Source: an uncultured Bacilli bacterium
GTDB taxonomy: Bacteria; Bacillota_I; Bacilli_A; RF39; UBA660
Direction of reading: 5' to 3'
Length of the DNA: 64,000 nt
Assembly: GCA_934090795.1 (NCBI GenBank)
Contig: CAKOJQ010000004.1
Location: forward strand, 1-64,000
The position numbers and the translations under genes were made by a program. How positions within the stretch are numbered: the first letter of the stretch is position 1; every line of letters starts with the position of its first letter. The notes under the pieces were generated by a model, which saw nothing but the letters and a program-made list of their open reading frames with translations, was not told where the DNA came from and searched no databases. Below are positions 49,882-59,109 of the stretch, one piece after another.

Positions 49882-51309
49882 TTAAATCTCTTTTCCTTGT
49901 AATTCTTTTTCTAAAATCTCTTGTAAATATCTTTCTTCATTTTTACTTTCAGATTCTAAAAAATAATTAGCTTTTTTAATAAACTGTTTAAATCTAATAT
50001 TTTTATAAAAAGATTTATTTTTATAATTAGTATATTTTTCTTTTGTATAACCAAAGTGAGATAGTGATTTATAAAAATCAGTAGCGTTTATATCTTCACT
50101 TGTCATTCTAACAGCAGTAAATATATTATCAACATTAACATCTAAATTTGATCTTCTGATCCAATCACTTAATAACTTTTTAATATCATTATCAGATAAT
50201 TCAGCAAGACGACCGAGTTTATATAATTCTTTAGCATACTTTAAAATAGTAGAGTTCTTTTTTACAGGACGACTTTTAAAATTCATATTCATTATATTAA
50301 CTTTTAAAAATTCTTTTTGTCTTTTGATAAAGTCAGTAGAGTTATAAACTTTAAAGTTATGTAAAATATCATTTCCTATTTTAGAATATAAACGTTTCAT
50401 TTTATTTTCTATATATTTATTATTTGCATTATTACCATATAACTTTTTTTGTTCTCTTTGTATTTCTTCTAAACTATGATAGTACTTTTCAAATTCGTAT
50501 TTGATAGTGTCGTGATATAAAATTCTTTCTATAACTTTATCAATATCTTTTCTACAATAATCTAAATTCTTTGAGTTATATTGAAGTCGGCCCCTTTTTG
50601 GTAGCTTATCATATAAATTCAATAAATCTTTATTTAATGCTTTTCTAAATTTACTACTAAAAAATAATTCTTTATCAACTTTTGTAAAATTGTTTTTTCT
50701 TATCTTATATTCCAAACCTAAAAATAAATAATCTTGTTCCTGATAAAAAGATTTGTTATCTACTAAATAAGAAGCAATATTACTTTTTAAATATTTTATA
50801 GATGACTTTTCTAATGTATCTTTTTTTCTTCTAGTTTCTTTTTCAAAAATAGTAATATGAAGATGTGGATTATCAGTATCATTATGTTTACTTGCATACC
50901 ACCGTGTATTAGTTAAGTCAAAATCATTATCTAATAAAAATCTAGGCATAATAGCTTTAGTCATCATATAATAATCTTGTTTAGTTTTAAGTCCAGATTC
51001 TAAAGCAAAATCTGGTGGGAACGAAATAACTAAATTCCACATTCTACCTGATTCATCTTTTGGCAAATCTTTTAATATATCTTCTTTTTTTACATCTCCG
51101 TTTTTATCCCAAATGTAATTAACATCATTATCAATAGTGTCATCATATATTCCAAATTCTTTATCAAACAATTCATCACTAGAAGAAAAGTCTTTTAAAC
51201 TTTTTCCGTCAGCACCGTCCTTTGAAACATACTTACACCAACCACCAACTAACTTTTGAAAATTAACACCTTTCTTATAACGAACGATAGCTACTATATT
51301 ACTACTCAT
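49882..51309 (-). CDS. MobP-type (MobP3-like) conjugative relaxase
   Basis: 475 residues. N-terminal relaxase domain: NTRWYASKHNDTDNPHLHIT around residues 160-180 gives the HxDxxxxHxH-type metal site, with early tyrosines (Y12, Y27) as nicking candidates. The long middle part is helical and basic. It overlaps the RHH accessory gene by eight bases, the usual relaxosome pairing. It nicks at oriT and pilots the strand. The candidate oriT at 52088-52369 lies upstream of this gene group. The MobP3 label rests on pattern recall, not a search. Confidence 0.8.
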   Translation of the reverse strand: MSSNIVAIVRYKKGVNFQKLVGGWCKYVSKDGADGKSLKDFSSSDELFDKEFGIYDDTIDNDVNYIWDKNGDVKKEDILKDLPKDESGRMWNLVISFPPDFALESGLKTKQDYYMMTKAIMPRFLLDNDFDLTNTRWYASKHNDTDNPHLHITIFEKETRRKKDTLEKSSIKYLKSNIASYLVDNKSFYQEQDYLFLGLEYKIRKNNFTKVDKELFFSSKFRKALNKDLLNLYDKLPKRGRLQYNSKNLDYCRKDIDKVIERILYHDTIKYEFEKYYHSLEEIQREQKKLYGNNANNKYIENKMKRLYSKIGNDILHNFKVYNSTDFIKRQKEFLKVNIMNMNFKSRPVKKNSTILKYAKELYKLGRLAELSDNDIKKLLSDWIRRSNLDVNVDNIFTAVRMTSEDINATDFYKSLSHFGYTKEKYTNYKNKSFYKNIRFKQFIKKANYFLESESKNEERYLQEILEKELQGKEI

Positions 51310-51733
51310 CAGTTAGTTCCTTTTTATTTCTTAATTCACGAATATTTTTTAATACTTGTTCTCTTGCCACTTCTGTTATAGGATGATTTACTAAATGGGT
51401 ATTTAATTCAGATCTTGTCTGTGGTATATCAAAATATTTATAAGTCATATCATTTTGTAATATTATAGTTTCTATTCCTATATTATTTTTATTTAGCATA
51501 GTAAGTATTTTATAGAATTGTTTTTCATTAGCGTTTTGTACTGTTTCTGTAATTAGTTCGACCAACTTTTTTTGTGTATCTAATAACATTGATTGTTCCA
51601 AATAATCTAATAAAACTAATTTACAATACTCACTTAATTTCATATTATTTTTATCAGCTTGATCTTGTAATAATTTTTTCTTATGTGGATCTAGTCTGAA
51701 AGCAACAATATTTGAATTTTTATTTTCATTCAT
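51302..51733 (-). CDS. MobC-like ribbon-helix-helix relaxosome accessory protein
   Basis: 143 residues. Residues 1-50 form a ribbon-helix-helix (NIVAFRLDPHKKKLLQDQA, then KLSEYCKLVLLDYLEQ); the rest is helical. Position directly before the relaxase with overlapping ends fits the accessory DNA-binding protein that helps melt oriT. Its ATG overlaps the stop of the preceding small RHH gene. Confidence 0.7.
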   Translation of the reverse strand: MNENKNSNIVAFRLDPHKKKLLQDQADKNNMKLSEYCKLVLLDYLEQSMLLDTQKKLVELITETVQNANEKQFYKILTMLNKNNIGIETIILQNDMTYKYFDIPQTRSELNTHLVNHPITEVAREQVLKNIRELRNKKELTDE

Positions 51734-51900
51734 TATTTACTATTCAATATACAATCCAAGTTTTCAAGTATATAATTTTTAATTATAATTTCTAAAGCAG
51801 TTTGAATTGATAATCCTTTTTTCTCAATAATCTTTCTAAATGCTTCTTCCATTTTTTGATCCACTTGTACTTTTAAATAATTATTTTTTTTATCATTCAT
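51733..51900 (-). CDS. Small ribbon-helix-helix protein
   Basis: 55 residues from ATG 51900 with AAGGGGG (51915-51909) upstream. LKVQVDQKMEEAFRKIIEKK followed by GLSIQTALEIIIKNYI has the beta-strand, helix, helix pattern of RHH/RelB-DinJ-type proteins. Its stop shares one base with the next ATG (TAATG). It may regulate the relaxosome operon or bind the repeats upstream. No toxin gene is next to it. Confidence 0.65.
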   Translation of the reverse strand: MNDKKNNYLKVQVDQKMEEAFRKIIEKKGLSIQTALEIIIKNYILENLDCILNSK

Positions 51901-51946
51901 TTATATAACCCCCTTTTATAAAATAATAAAATTTTAATATAACAAC

Positions 51947-52072
51947 TTAAATATCTTTATTTATTTTTTCCATTTCTTTATCACATAAACTTGCAACCTT
52001 ACAAGCACAGAAAACAAATACAATTAAAAATATTAGAATATTAATTCCTAAAATAATCAAAAATAATTTCAT
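51947..52072 (-). CDS. Small membrane protein, DUF3789-like
   Basis: 41 residues from ATG 52072 with AAAGGA upstream. One hydrophobic helix (LFLIILGINILIFLIVFVF) followed by CACKVASLCDKEMEK. Small single-pass proteins with this Cys-Lys-Val-Ala-Ser pattern recur in Tn1549-like ICE near the transfer genes. Function unknown. Confidence 0.6.
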   Translation of the reverse strand: MKLFLIILGINILIFLIVFVFCACKVASLCDKEMEKINKDI

Positions 52073-52087
52073 AAAATCCTTTCTATC

Positions 52088-52369
52088 TTCGGCCAAGAGT
52101 TCGGCCAAAAAAATGTACTAACTTTTAAGTTCTATTTAAAGCAGGATAAATCCTGTTTACAAACAATTCGCCAGTGGCGAATTTTCCCTTATTTCATAAG
52201 GGTTTCTAAAAAACACAAGTGTTTACATTTCATCTTTTTGTTATACAATCGTTAACTTCTTACCCTTTGAAAAATAAGGGGGTGTATAACAATCGTACAC
52301 ACTTTTTGAATATATATTTTTTAGAAAATCGCCACTTTTTGAATTGTTTTTTTGCCAAAAGTTCGGCCA
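52088..52369. other. Hairpin-dense noncoding region, candidate origin of transfer
   Basis: No gene is seen. Four consecutive inverted repeats: AAGCAGGAT/ATCCTGTTT (52139-52158), AATTCGCC/GGCGAATT (52165-52183), CCCTTAT/ATAAGGG (52186-52202) and AAACAC/GTGTTT (52211-52224). Then CCCTT/AAGGG (52263-52280) and GTGTA/TACAC around 52283-52299. TTCGGCCA occurs three times: 52088, 52100 (12-base period) and 52362, bracketing the block. Located between the relaxosome genes and the mating-channel genes, it is the best oriT candidate in the window. No nic sequence is assigned. Confidence 0.55.
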
Positions 52370-53026
52370 TTAATTATTAAGATTAGGTAATGGATTAAAC
52401 TCCGGTGTAGTGGGTAGATTACCAAATGGCTTATTAAAACTTTTAGAATTATAATCATATAAGATATAATCTTTAGCAGTTATTTTATTTTTAATAATAG
52501 TAGTGGGATCGGTATATTCAAATTGATTTGTTTTAGCATTATATACTTGTAATACTAAATGCAAGTGAACCCCTGTTGCTCGACCAGTCATTCCCATAAT
52601 ACCAACTTGTTGACCTTGCTTAACTTCGTCGCCGACATTGACAGTTCTTGAATTTTCTTCTAAATGCCAATATCCAGATCTATAAGTAGTTCCATTTATT
52701 TTATGTTCTATTAAAACATATTCAGCACCAGCACTATCAAGAGTACTAACAACAACTTTACCGTCAGCTATTGCAACTATATTTTTTGTATTTACTGGGA
52801 CAACATCTATACCATTATGTTTTGATTTTTCATTAGTAAATGGATCATCACGTAGTCCATAATCAGATGTGATAGTAAAGTTATTTGTATCAAATGGAAG
52901 TACAAAAGAAGTTTTATAAGTTATCTCTTGATTACCAAATAATGAAGTAAGTAAAGCTACAATTATTAAAACAATAAAAATGATAAATGCAACTGGAAGT
53001 AGTGCAATTATCATTTTACCTTTCAT
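52370..53026 (-). CDS. M23-family peptidoglycan hydrolase of the conjugation module
   Basis: 218 residues from ATG 53026. N-terminal membrane helix (MIIALLPVAFIIFIVLIIVA), then a LytM/M23 domain: DYGLRDDPFTNEKSKHNGID and GVHLHLVLQV supply the zinc ligands (H, D and HxH). It would open the cell wall for the mating channel. No good ribosome binding site precedes this ATG; an in-frame ATT 30 bases upstream lies nine bases after AAAGGTGG in the end of virB4, and would add IKDIVSTI. The extra start is uncertain. Confidence 0.85.
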   Translation of the reverse strand: MKGKMIIALLPVAFIIFIVLIIVALLTSLFGNQEITYKTSFVLPFDTNNFTITSDYGLRDDPFTNEKSKHNGIDVVPVNTKNIVAIADGKVVVSTLDSAGAEYVLIEHKINGTTYRSGYWHLEENSRTVNVGDEVKQGQQVGIMGMTGRATGVHLHLVLQVYNAKTNQFEYTDPTTIIKNKITAKDYILYDYNSKSFNKPFGNLPTTPEFNPLPNLNN

Positions 53027-53049
53027 TATAGTTGATACAATATCTTTAA

Positions 53050-55404
53050 TTATCTACCGCCACCTTTACCAAATAATTCTTTTTCTTCTGGTCTTAAATG
53101 GACGAAGATAGGTATTCGTTTGTCGTGAGTAATAACAAATAGTGCTTGACCTTTACCCGCAGTTTGTAAAAATCTTCTTTCATTTTCACTTAATCTTAAT
53201 ACTTTTTGAAGTGAAATAATTTCTTCACTTCCTTGCGCCATAATAATTTGATAGTCAGAATTATCAACAATAACTTGACCGTACCTAACTACTTCTGGTG
53301 AAGTAAAGTCAATCATATTTTGAGTACACACAATTAAGCTACCATTATATTTACGAATCCTTTTAGAAGTTCTTTTTAAAAATTCTAGTCCGTCTTTATT
53401 TTCAGGATCAATTAATAAATGAGCTTCATCTACAATTAAAATAACTTGTTCGTCTCTATTCTGACTAATAATGTGCCAACACAAAGACAAGATATTAAAG
53501 AATTGAGTTCTTAATATAGTGTCATCACTATCAAGTAAAGTATGAATATCAAATACTATAAAATCAGAATTTAAATCTAAATTAGAATAATTATTCCATA
53601 ATTTACTATCAACACCGGTAGCCATTCTTCTAACAATAGCTTCTATTTTTTCTAAAGACTTAACGGTGTCATCATTAATTCTTTTATCATTTTTTGCATT
53701 TTCTAATTCGTTTTTTATTTCATTATGAAAATCAGTAATGATAGGATAATCTTTTGAAGATAACTTACTAACATCAGTATCTAAATCTATGTTTTTCTTT
53801 TTATATGTTTTTAAAAGTAATTCTTCAATTTTAGTAAGTTCTAATTCTGTTAAGTCTTTAAAATAATATTTTATAAAAGTTCTAAATGTTTGTAAGTGTT
53901 TTATTACAGCAACATTATTATCTTCATCATTAGCAGAATTTTTAATTTCTAGTGGATTAATAACAAATCCCGATCCGCTACCACAGTCAATCCAATTCCC
54001 ATTAAGAGTATTACATAAGTCTTTATATTCGCGTTCTGGATCTACACACAAAATACGAGTTCGTTTTTTACCACCACCACGTGCAAAATTACCACGTAAT
54101 AACTTTTTAATTAAAGTAGATTTACCACTACCACTTTTACCTATAATACACATATTTGAGTTTGTTCTTTTGTTAGTTCTTTTCCACAAATCAAACAGTG
54201 TAAGACCGCCGTTTATGTCGTCGCCAAGTATTATAGAATTACCGTCATCTTGTATAGATTCAAAGACAAAAGGGAATGAAGCAGCTACTGTCGTTGTAGG
54301 CATAGGTAGTCCAAAATTTTCTTGAAGTGGCATATCAAGAGTTGGTAAACAAGTTTTTAAACCCTGTTCTTGCTCGAATATCAACTGTGATCCACGAAGA
54401 TTTAAACTACTTAAAGCAGACTTTATTTCTTTTATTCTTTTTTGTAATTCTTCTAAACTTTCAGCATAAGTAAAAAACACTACTGACATCAGTAGCATTT
54501 TTTCATTTTCACGATCCATTTTATTTGTTAGTTTCTCATAATCTTCTAATTGATTTTTGAGTACTATTTGATCGTTTCTATCTTTAGAATTAATAAACTT
54601 ACTTCTAGTTTCTGTCATTCCTTTTTTAAGAGTTTTATTAACTTCTATATTATCCATAGGATTAACAGAAATCATCATACGAGTATTTTTAATGTTAGAT
54701 AACATACCTAACCAACTTCCCCTAGCATAAGAGGGGAAAGTGTCAATTATAATACTTGTAGCATATATATCTCCAAGTAATATGTCTTTTTCATTAAACT
54801 TCATTGCAATAGGTGCAATTTTTTCTTTTAATGTTTTTAAACTACTGTCTTGTCTAAATACTTCAAGTGATGAAGTAGGATTAAGATAGACAAATAGTAA
54901 TTCTTTTATTTCATCAGTTTTAGCTTGAGATGAAGATAGACCTATATTAGATAATTGAGATACAATATCATTTATTTTAGATTTTAACAATTTAACATTG
55001 TCTTTATCTTCATCAATTAATAAATAAAATTCACGATTGTTTACTAAATTATTATTCATTATTGTATCAGCATATTTTATATCTTCTTCTAATAATTCTT
55101 TTTTAATTTTATCATCAGTATTTTTAGATAAATATAATAAGTTTTCTATGTGCTCTGATAAACTAATCGGCTTATCAAGAGCAAGTATTTTAAAAGGATA
55201 TTCTAAACTTAATAATACTTTTCTAAATTGAAATATTTTAGATGTTTGTTCTTCATTAGAATATAGTTGAAGATTAATGCTATTTACTTTTATAATACCA
55301 ACAACTCTGTCATTATCAAGATATAATAAATCATTCCAAACTTCTTTAAAAGGCAACCATTCAAGAATAGATTTATCAATCTTTTTCTTTTTATTCTTAT
55401 TCAA
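53050..55404 (-). CDS. virB4: VirB4/TraE-family conjugation ATPase
   Basis: 784 residues from TTG 55404, five bases after GGGGG. N-terminal half is the VirB4 fold; C-terminal ATPase has Walker A GKSGSGKST near residue 430, Walker B VILIVDEAHLLI near 675, and a CTQN motif. It powers assembly of the type IV secretion channel. It follows prgI, as in most Gram-positive ICE, with two small genes between them. Confidence 0.93.
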   Translation of the reverse strand: MNKNKKKKIDKSILEWLPFKEVWNDLLYLDNDRVVGIIKVNSINLQLYSNEEQTSKIFQFRKVLLSLEYPFKILALDKPISLSEHIENLLYLSKNTDDKIKKELLEEDIKYADTIMNNNLVNNREFYLLIDEDKDNVKLLKSKINDIVSQLSNIGLSSSQAKTDEIKELLFVYLNPTSSLEVFRQDSSLKTLKEKIAPIAMKFNEKDILLGDIYATSIIIDTFPSYARGSWLGMLSNIKNTRMMISVNPMDNIEVNKTLKKGMTETRSKFINSKDRNDQIVLKNQLEDYEKLTNKMDRENEKMLLMSVVFFTYAESLEELQKRIKEIKSALSSLNLRGSQLIFEQEQGLKTCLPTLDMPLQENFGLPMPTTTVAASFPFVFESIQDDGNSIILGDDINGGLTLFDLWKRTNKRTNSNMCIIGKSGSGKSTLIKKLLRGNFARGGGKKRTRILCVDPEREYKDLCNTLNGNWIDCGSGSGFVINPLEIKNSANDEDNNVAVIKHLQTFRTFIKYYFKDLTELELTKIEELLLKTYKKKNIDLDTDVSKLSSKDYPIITDFHNEIKNELENAKNDKRINDDTVKSLEKIEAIVRRMATGVDSKLWNNYSNLDLNSDFIVFDIHTLLDSDDTILRTQFFNILSLCWHIISQNRDEQVILIVDEAHLLIDPENKDGLEFLKRTSKRIRKYNGSLIVCTQNMIDFTSPEVVRYGQVIVDNSDYQIIMAQGSEEIISLQKVLRLSENERRFLQTAGKGQALFVITHDKRIPIFVHLRPEEKELFGKGGGR

Positions 55405-55426
55405 AATAACCCCCAGATATTATGAA

Positions 55427-55693
55427 TTACATATTTATTTTCATAGTGTTATAAGTATCATAGAAAATACTATCTTTATTATCAGCACCAACTTCAAATA
55501 AGCAATCTAAAATTTCTTCACTAGACATCTTTGTAGCTATTGAATAATCTACTATAATATTATCTATATTTTCTACAATTCCATTATAATATGGTCGCCA
55601 ATTTTCATTCTTAACTTTGTTTTTGGTATATTCGTATATTTTTTCTTTTGCTTTTAGAAGTGTTATATACACTTCATCAAGATTCTTATTCAT
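55427..55693 (-). CDS. Small ICE protein, paralogue of the next upstream gene
   Basis: 88 residues, AAGGGGG before the ATG. Its core (about 5-75) matches the first 70 residues of the 55710-56255 product: both have an N-terminal LDEV/VDDV helix, then NIIVDY followed by KMSxxEILD. Helical, soluble. Function unknown; lies between prgI and virB4. Confidence 0.6.
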   Translation of the reverse strand: MNKNLDEVYITLLKAKEKIYEYTKNKVKNENWRPYYNGIVENIDNIIVDYSIATKMSSEEILDCLFEVGADNKDSIFYDTYNTMKINM

Positions 55694-55709
55694 AAATTTT
55701 ATAACCCCC

Positions 55710-56255
55710 TTAAATTTTCATTTGTTTTGATTCTTCAAATTCCTTGTTGGAAGTAGGAACAGAAGTTTTAATGTTATGATTAATAGATAGATCCTTATTA
55801 TTAGTTATATTTATATTTTCTTGTTTTTCTTTATCTAAACCTTTATCATCATTAACTTTATTTTGACTATCTAATTTATCTTGTTTAATCATTTCTTTTA
55901 GTTTATCCTTAACTAAACTTTCTATTTCTTTTTCATATTGTTTTTTAGTTTCTTTTTTTTTATGATTTTCAATTATTTTTTCTTTGGTATTTTTGATATG
56001 TTTAGGTATATTTAAGAAATCTTTAACCTTATCTAAAAATGTTTTTTCAACTTCAATATCATACAAAGAAAAAGTAATATCTAAAATTTCTTTACGAGAC
56101 ATTTTATTATTCATAGTATAATCAACAATAATATTATGCAATCCTTTAATAGTGTTCTCATAAGAAGTATTACTATTATCATTTAAAGCTGCTTTTGCTA
56201 TGAATTTTTTTGTTTCTACAAGTTTATAAAGTACATCATCAACTTTATTATTCAA
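55710..56255 (-). CDS. ICE protein with the same N-terminal domain and a basic coiled-coil tail
   Basis: 181 residues from TTG 56255, seven bases after AAGGGGGG. The N-terminal 70 residues are related to the neighbouring 88-residue protein. Residues 75-130 are Lys/Glu-rich and probably coiled coil (NHKKKETKKQYEKEIESLVK), and the tail is polar. It may act as a scaffold in the mating apparatus. Family unknown. Confidence 0.6.
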   Translation of the reverse strand: MNNKVDDVLYKLVETKKFIAKAALNDNSNTSYENTIKGLHNIIVDYTMNNKMSRKEILDITFSLYDIEVEKTFLDKVKDFLNIPKHIKNTKEKIIENHKKKETKKQYEKEIESLVKDKLKEMIKQDKLDSQNKVNDDKGLDKEKQENINITNNKDLSINHNIKTSVPTSNKEFEESKQMKI

Positions 56256-56274
56256 TTACATACCCCCCTTATAT

Positions 56275-56556
56275 TTAAGAATTATATTTCTTATATTTTT
56301 TTTGACTTGTTCTAAATTTTAACATTTTAATTAGAATACTTAAAATATTACCATTACCATTAGGCATAGGTAGAGTTATTAAAAATGTAAGTATAGGAAA
56401 AAACGAGAATAAAAACACTTTTAATAAACCCTTACCAAATAATCTAGCTAATAAATAACCAACAAAGATTGATATTCCTAAAAAGGTAATTTCTTTAACA
56501 CCATAACCTTTAAAAATCTCTCTTTTAACTCTTATGTTCTTTGGTATTAGATACAT
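56275..56556 (-). CDS. PrgI-family (VirB3-like) membrane protein
   Basis: 93 residues. The N-terminus MYLIPKNIRVKREIFKGYGV and two adjacent hydrophobic helices (about 24-58) are typical of PrgI family proteins, which occur between the VirB6-like gene and virB4 in Gram-positive ICE. It overlaps the 3' end of the VirB6-like gene by 32 bases. VirB3-like proteins link VirB4 to the membrane channel. Confidence 0.82.
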   Translation of the reverse strand: MYLIPKNIRVKREIFKGYGVKEITFLGISIFVGYLLARLFGKGLLKVFLFSFFPILTFLITLPMPNGNGNILSILIKMLKFRTSQKKYKKYNS

Positions 56557-57955
56557 TTATATTCCCCCAATCAACATTAGTTTTATATGTAGGTGTATCA
56601 TCATTTAATGATGAATAACGATTATCCATAAAGTCTTTATATGTATCAATTCTTTCTGATAAAGATGTAGTAGTATCCATATTGATATTATCACTTATAT
56701 TACCAGATAAATCACTTACTTCAGGATCAGAAGAAGATATATCACTAGAACTATTATTAGGACTTTCATTATTAAGATTACTATTAGAATTATTATCTTC
56801 ATTACTAGAAGCACTATTTGAAGCACTTTCTAAATTTGAAGATGAATTATCCATATTAGTATCAGCGCCAGCTCCAGAACTATAACTATTTGAATTATCA
56901 GTATTAGAGTTTGAACTTGTAGAATTATCTACTGTCTTACCATATTTAGACATAGCGACCATACTTGTACCTAAAGCAGCTAGTGTATGTAATTCACTCA
57001 TATTTGCACCAGCACCAGTATTTGCATTAAGTAATGCAGAAACTAATTGAGGAGAAGCTATTATAAATAATAAAGCACCTATAACAATTAAAATAACTGA
57101 CATTACATAATTTGTTCCAGATGATACTTGACCGAAAACATTAAATAAGATACCTATACATAAGTATTGAACTGTCGTGACTAAAAAAGTACCCATAACA
57201 CCCTTGCACCAAACTTCAAAAGCGTGTGATTTGTTCGACACTAAAGAAGTACATACAAAAGGTGCTATGGCCTTATAGAGAGCTAACTCTATATTCCTTT
57301 TAGCAACTTGTATTCCTATAAAGAAAAGAAGTACTACAACTACTAAACCTACCAGAAATATTGGAAAAGTACTAAAACTATACTTATAAACACCACTATC
57401 AAATAAACCGTCATCTTCAACTTCGTTATAATCAGCGGTAAACCAGTTTTCTATAAAATGTTTTTTATGTTCTTCTTTCATCTTGTCATCATCAGCAAAA
57501 GCATTAAGTATCATTGATGACATACTAGATTCAAAAGAAGTAGCACTAGCAGTATTATTTGATGATACAGAAACGACATACTGTGTCATTTTAGAAGATA
57601 AATCATAACCCCAATTAAATATAGGTGGAATTAAAAACATCATAACGACACAGAAAATAATACCTTTAAACACCCTAGTAGGTGAGCTATTATCATCTTG
57701 ATCTACAAAGTATCTCATAATCAGTTCTAATATAACCTTTAATATTAACCAAGTACAAGCAACAATAATAGCAGATGAATAGATTTTATTTACATAAGGA
57801 TTATCAAAAAATTTAAACTTCCATATATCATCAATTATTAAAAACATTCCGTCTAGTAGAAGTAATACACCTTTAGCAAGAAACCAGAAGATAGAACGGA
57901 CGGCGTCCATTAACCAACTTGCTGATTCTTGTTGAACGACTAATACTTGTAGCAT
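56525..57955 (-). CDS. VirB6/TrbL-like channel protein
   Basis: 476 residues. An N-terminal amphipathic start (VLVVQQESASWLMDAVRSIF) is followed by about six to seven membrane helices (about 25-310), as in the CD1107/TrbL group of ICE. The last 150 residues are Ser/Asn-rich low complexity (repeats of SSSN and NSNSN) and probably extend into the cytoplasm or wall. It forms the inner-membrane part of the mating channel. Confidence 0.8.
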   Translation of the reverse strand: MLQVLVVQQESASWLMDAVRSIFWFLAKGVLLLLDGMFLIIDDIWKFKFFDNPYVNKIYSSAIIVACTWLILKVILELIMRYFVDQDDNSSPTRVFKGIIFCVVMMFLIPPIFNWGYDLSSKMTQYVVSVSSNNTASATSFESSMSSMILNAFADDDKMKEEHKKHFIENWFTADYNEVEDDGLFDSGVYKYSFSTFPIFLVGLVVVVLLFFIGIQVAKRNIELALYKAIAPFVCTSLVSNKSHAFEVWCKGVMGTFLVTTVQYLCIGILFNVFGQVSSGTNYVMSVILIVIGALLFIIASPQLVSALLNANTGAGANMSELHTLAALGTSMVAMSKYGKTVDNSTSSNSNTDNSNSYSSGAGADTNMDNSSSNLESASNSASSNEDNNSNSNLNNESPNNSSSDISSSDPEVSDLSGNISDNINMDTTTSLSERIDTYKDFMDNRYSSLNDDTPTYKTNVDWGNINVSNTKEHKS

Positions 57956-57963
57956 AATATTAC

Positions 57964-58857
57964 CTATATAGTTTTAGTATAATCATTAACTAATTTGATT
58001 TCTAAACTTCCAATATCTTTAAACATTCTTTTAGTTATATAAATAGCGTTTGGTGTTAATTTTCTTTGCCAAGCAGAATTTTTTGGAGACCATTTGAAAC
58101 CACGAGACTTTAATTCATCTCTTGTTTTTTCATCTGGCTTTTCATCAAAGAAAACTTTTACTCTCATATCTTCTTTATCAAAACTGACTTCGCCATTATC
58201 AAAATAATAACGACCTGTTTCTATGTTATCTATTTTATCTAGTGTTTGTAATCTATCTTTAACAGCTTTCATATTTTGATTAGAATTAGCAAGAACATAA
58301 GGTGGTAATTGTTCCGTTTTATTAAGTCTTGCTTTTTTATTAAAATCTAAATATGATTGATGTTTAGTTTGTAAGTATTCTAACTTTGCTTCTAGTTTTT
58401 CTCTAGCTAATGGATCATCAGAACTTATTGGCTCATTATATCCATTCTTATATTTTAATATTATTTCATCTTTTGAATAAGCATTTTTCAACATATTTTC
58501 AGTATTATCATAGAACTTATTTATTTTATCATTTATTTCATCTATTTTTTTATCCATTCTATCAGCAACTTTTTCAAACTTATTAGAATTATATTTTGCT
58601 GGTCCAGCAACATTAACAGGAACAAAATTAGCAGATATACTTAAATATTCATTATAAATATTTGTTATTAATTCTTTAAATTGTTCTGTCCTTTTTTTAA
58701 CAATTTCTAATTGCTGTGGATTAAGAGTACGACTACTAAAAGTATCTATAAACTTTTTATAATCACTTTCAGCACTTTCTTTGATATGAGTACCACGATT
58801 ATACATACTTTGATTATTACAACGCTCAATCAATTCATTATTTAATTCTATATTCAT
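57964..58857 (-). CDS. ICE protein with C-terminal domain shared with LtrC/ArdC-type proteins
   Basis: 297 residues, AAGGGGG four bases before the ATG. Residues 1-190 are helical and charged. The C-terminal 80 residues (VKVFFDEKPDEKTRDELKSR, GFKWSPKNSAWQRKLT) form the small domain that recurs in many ICE proteins next to antirestriction or single-strand-binding domains. I cannot assign a biochemical role; nucleic-acid binding is a guess. Confidence 0.6.
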   Translation of the reverse strand: MNIELNNELIERCNNQSMYNRGTHIKESAESDYKKFIDTFSSRTLNPQQLEIVKKRTEQFKELITNIYNEYLSISANFVPVNVAGPAKYNSNKFEKVADRMDKKIDEINDKINKFYDNTENMLKNAYSKDEIILKYKNGYNEPISSDDPLAREKLEAKLEYLQTKHQSYLDFNKKARLNKTEQLPPYVLANSNQNMKAVKDRLQTLDKIDNIETGRYYFDNGEVSFDKEDMRVKVFFDEKPDEKTRDELKSRGFKWSPKNSAWQRKLTPNAIYITKRMFKDIGSLEIKLVNDYTKTI

Positions 58858-58874
58858 AAAACCCCCTTAATTTT

Positions 58875-59105
58875 TTATAAACCTTTATAATAACCAGATA
58901 ACTTTTTATTTATATTTTCAATTTCAAATGTCTGTCTATCTATAATAGAATTAACATAAGCAATATCATTTAACTTTAAATCTTGTTTTATTAAAGTTCT
59001 TATATAATCAGACATAGAAATATCTAACTCTTGAGATCTTTTTTCTAACTTCTTTTTCAAGCCTTTTGAAATATAAAAAATAAATTTTGTATTATATCTT
59101 CTCAT
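58875..59105 (-). CDS. Ribbon-helix-helix protein
   Basis: 76 residues, AAGGGGG seven bases before the ATG. TKFIFYISKGLKKKLEKRSQ and ELDISMSDYIRTLIKQDL match the CopG/Arc RHH fold; the tail is helical. Probably a DNA-binding regulator inside the transfer operon. Confidence 0.7.
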   Translation of the reverse strand: MRRYNTKFIFYISKGLKKKLEKRSQELDISMSDYIRTLIKQDLKLNDIAYVNSIIDRQTFEIENINKKLSGYYKGL

Positions 59106-59109
59106 TTTT

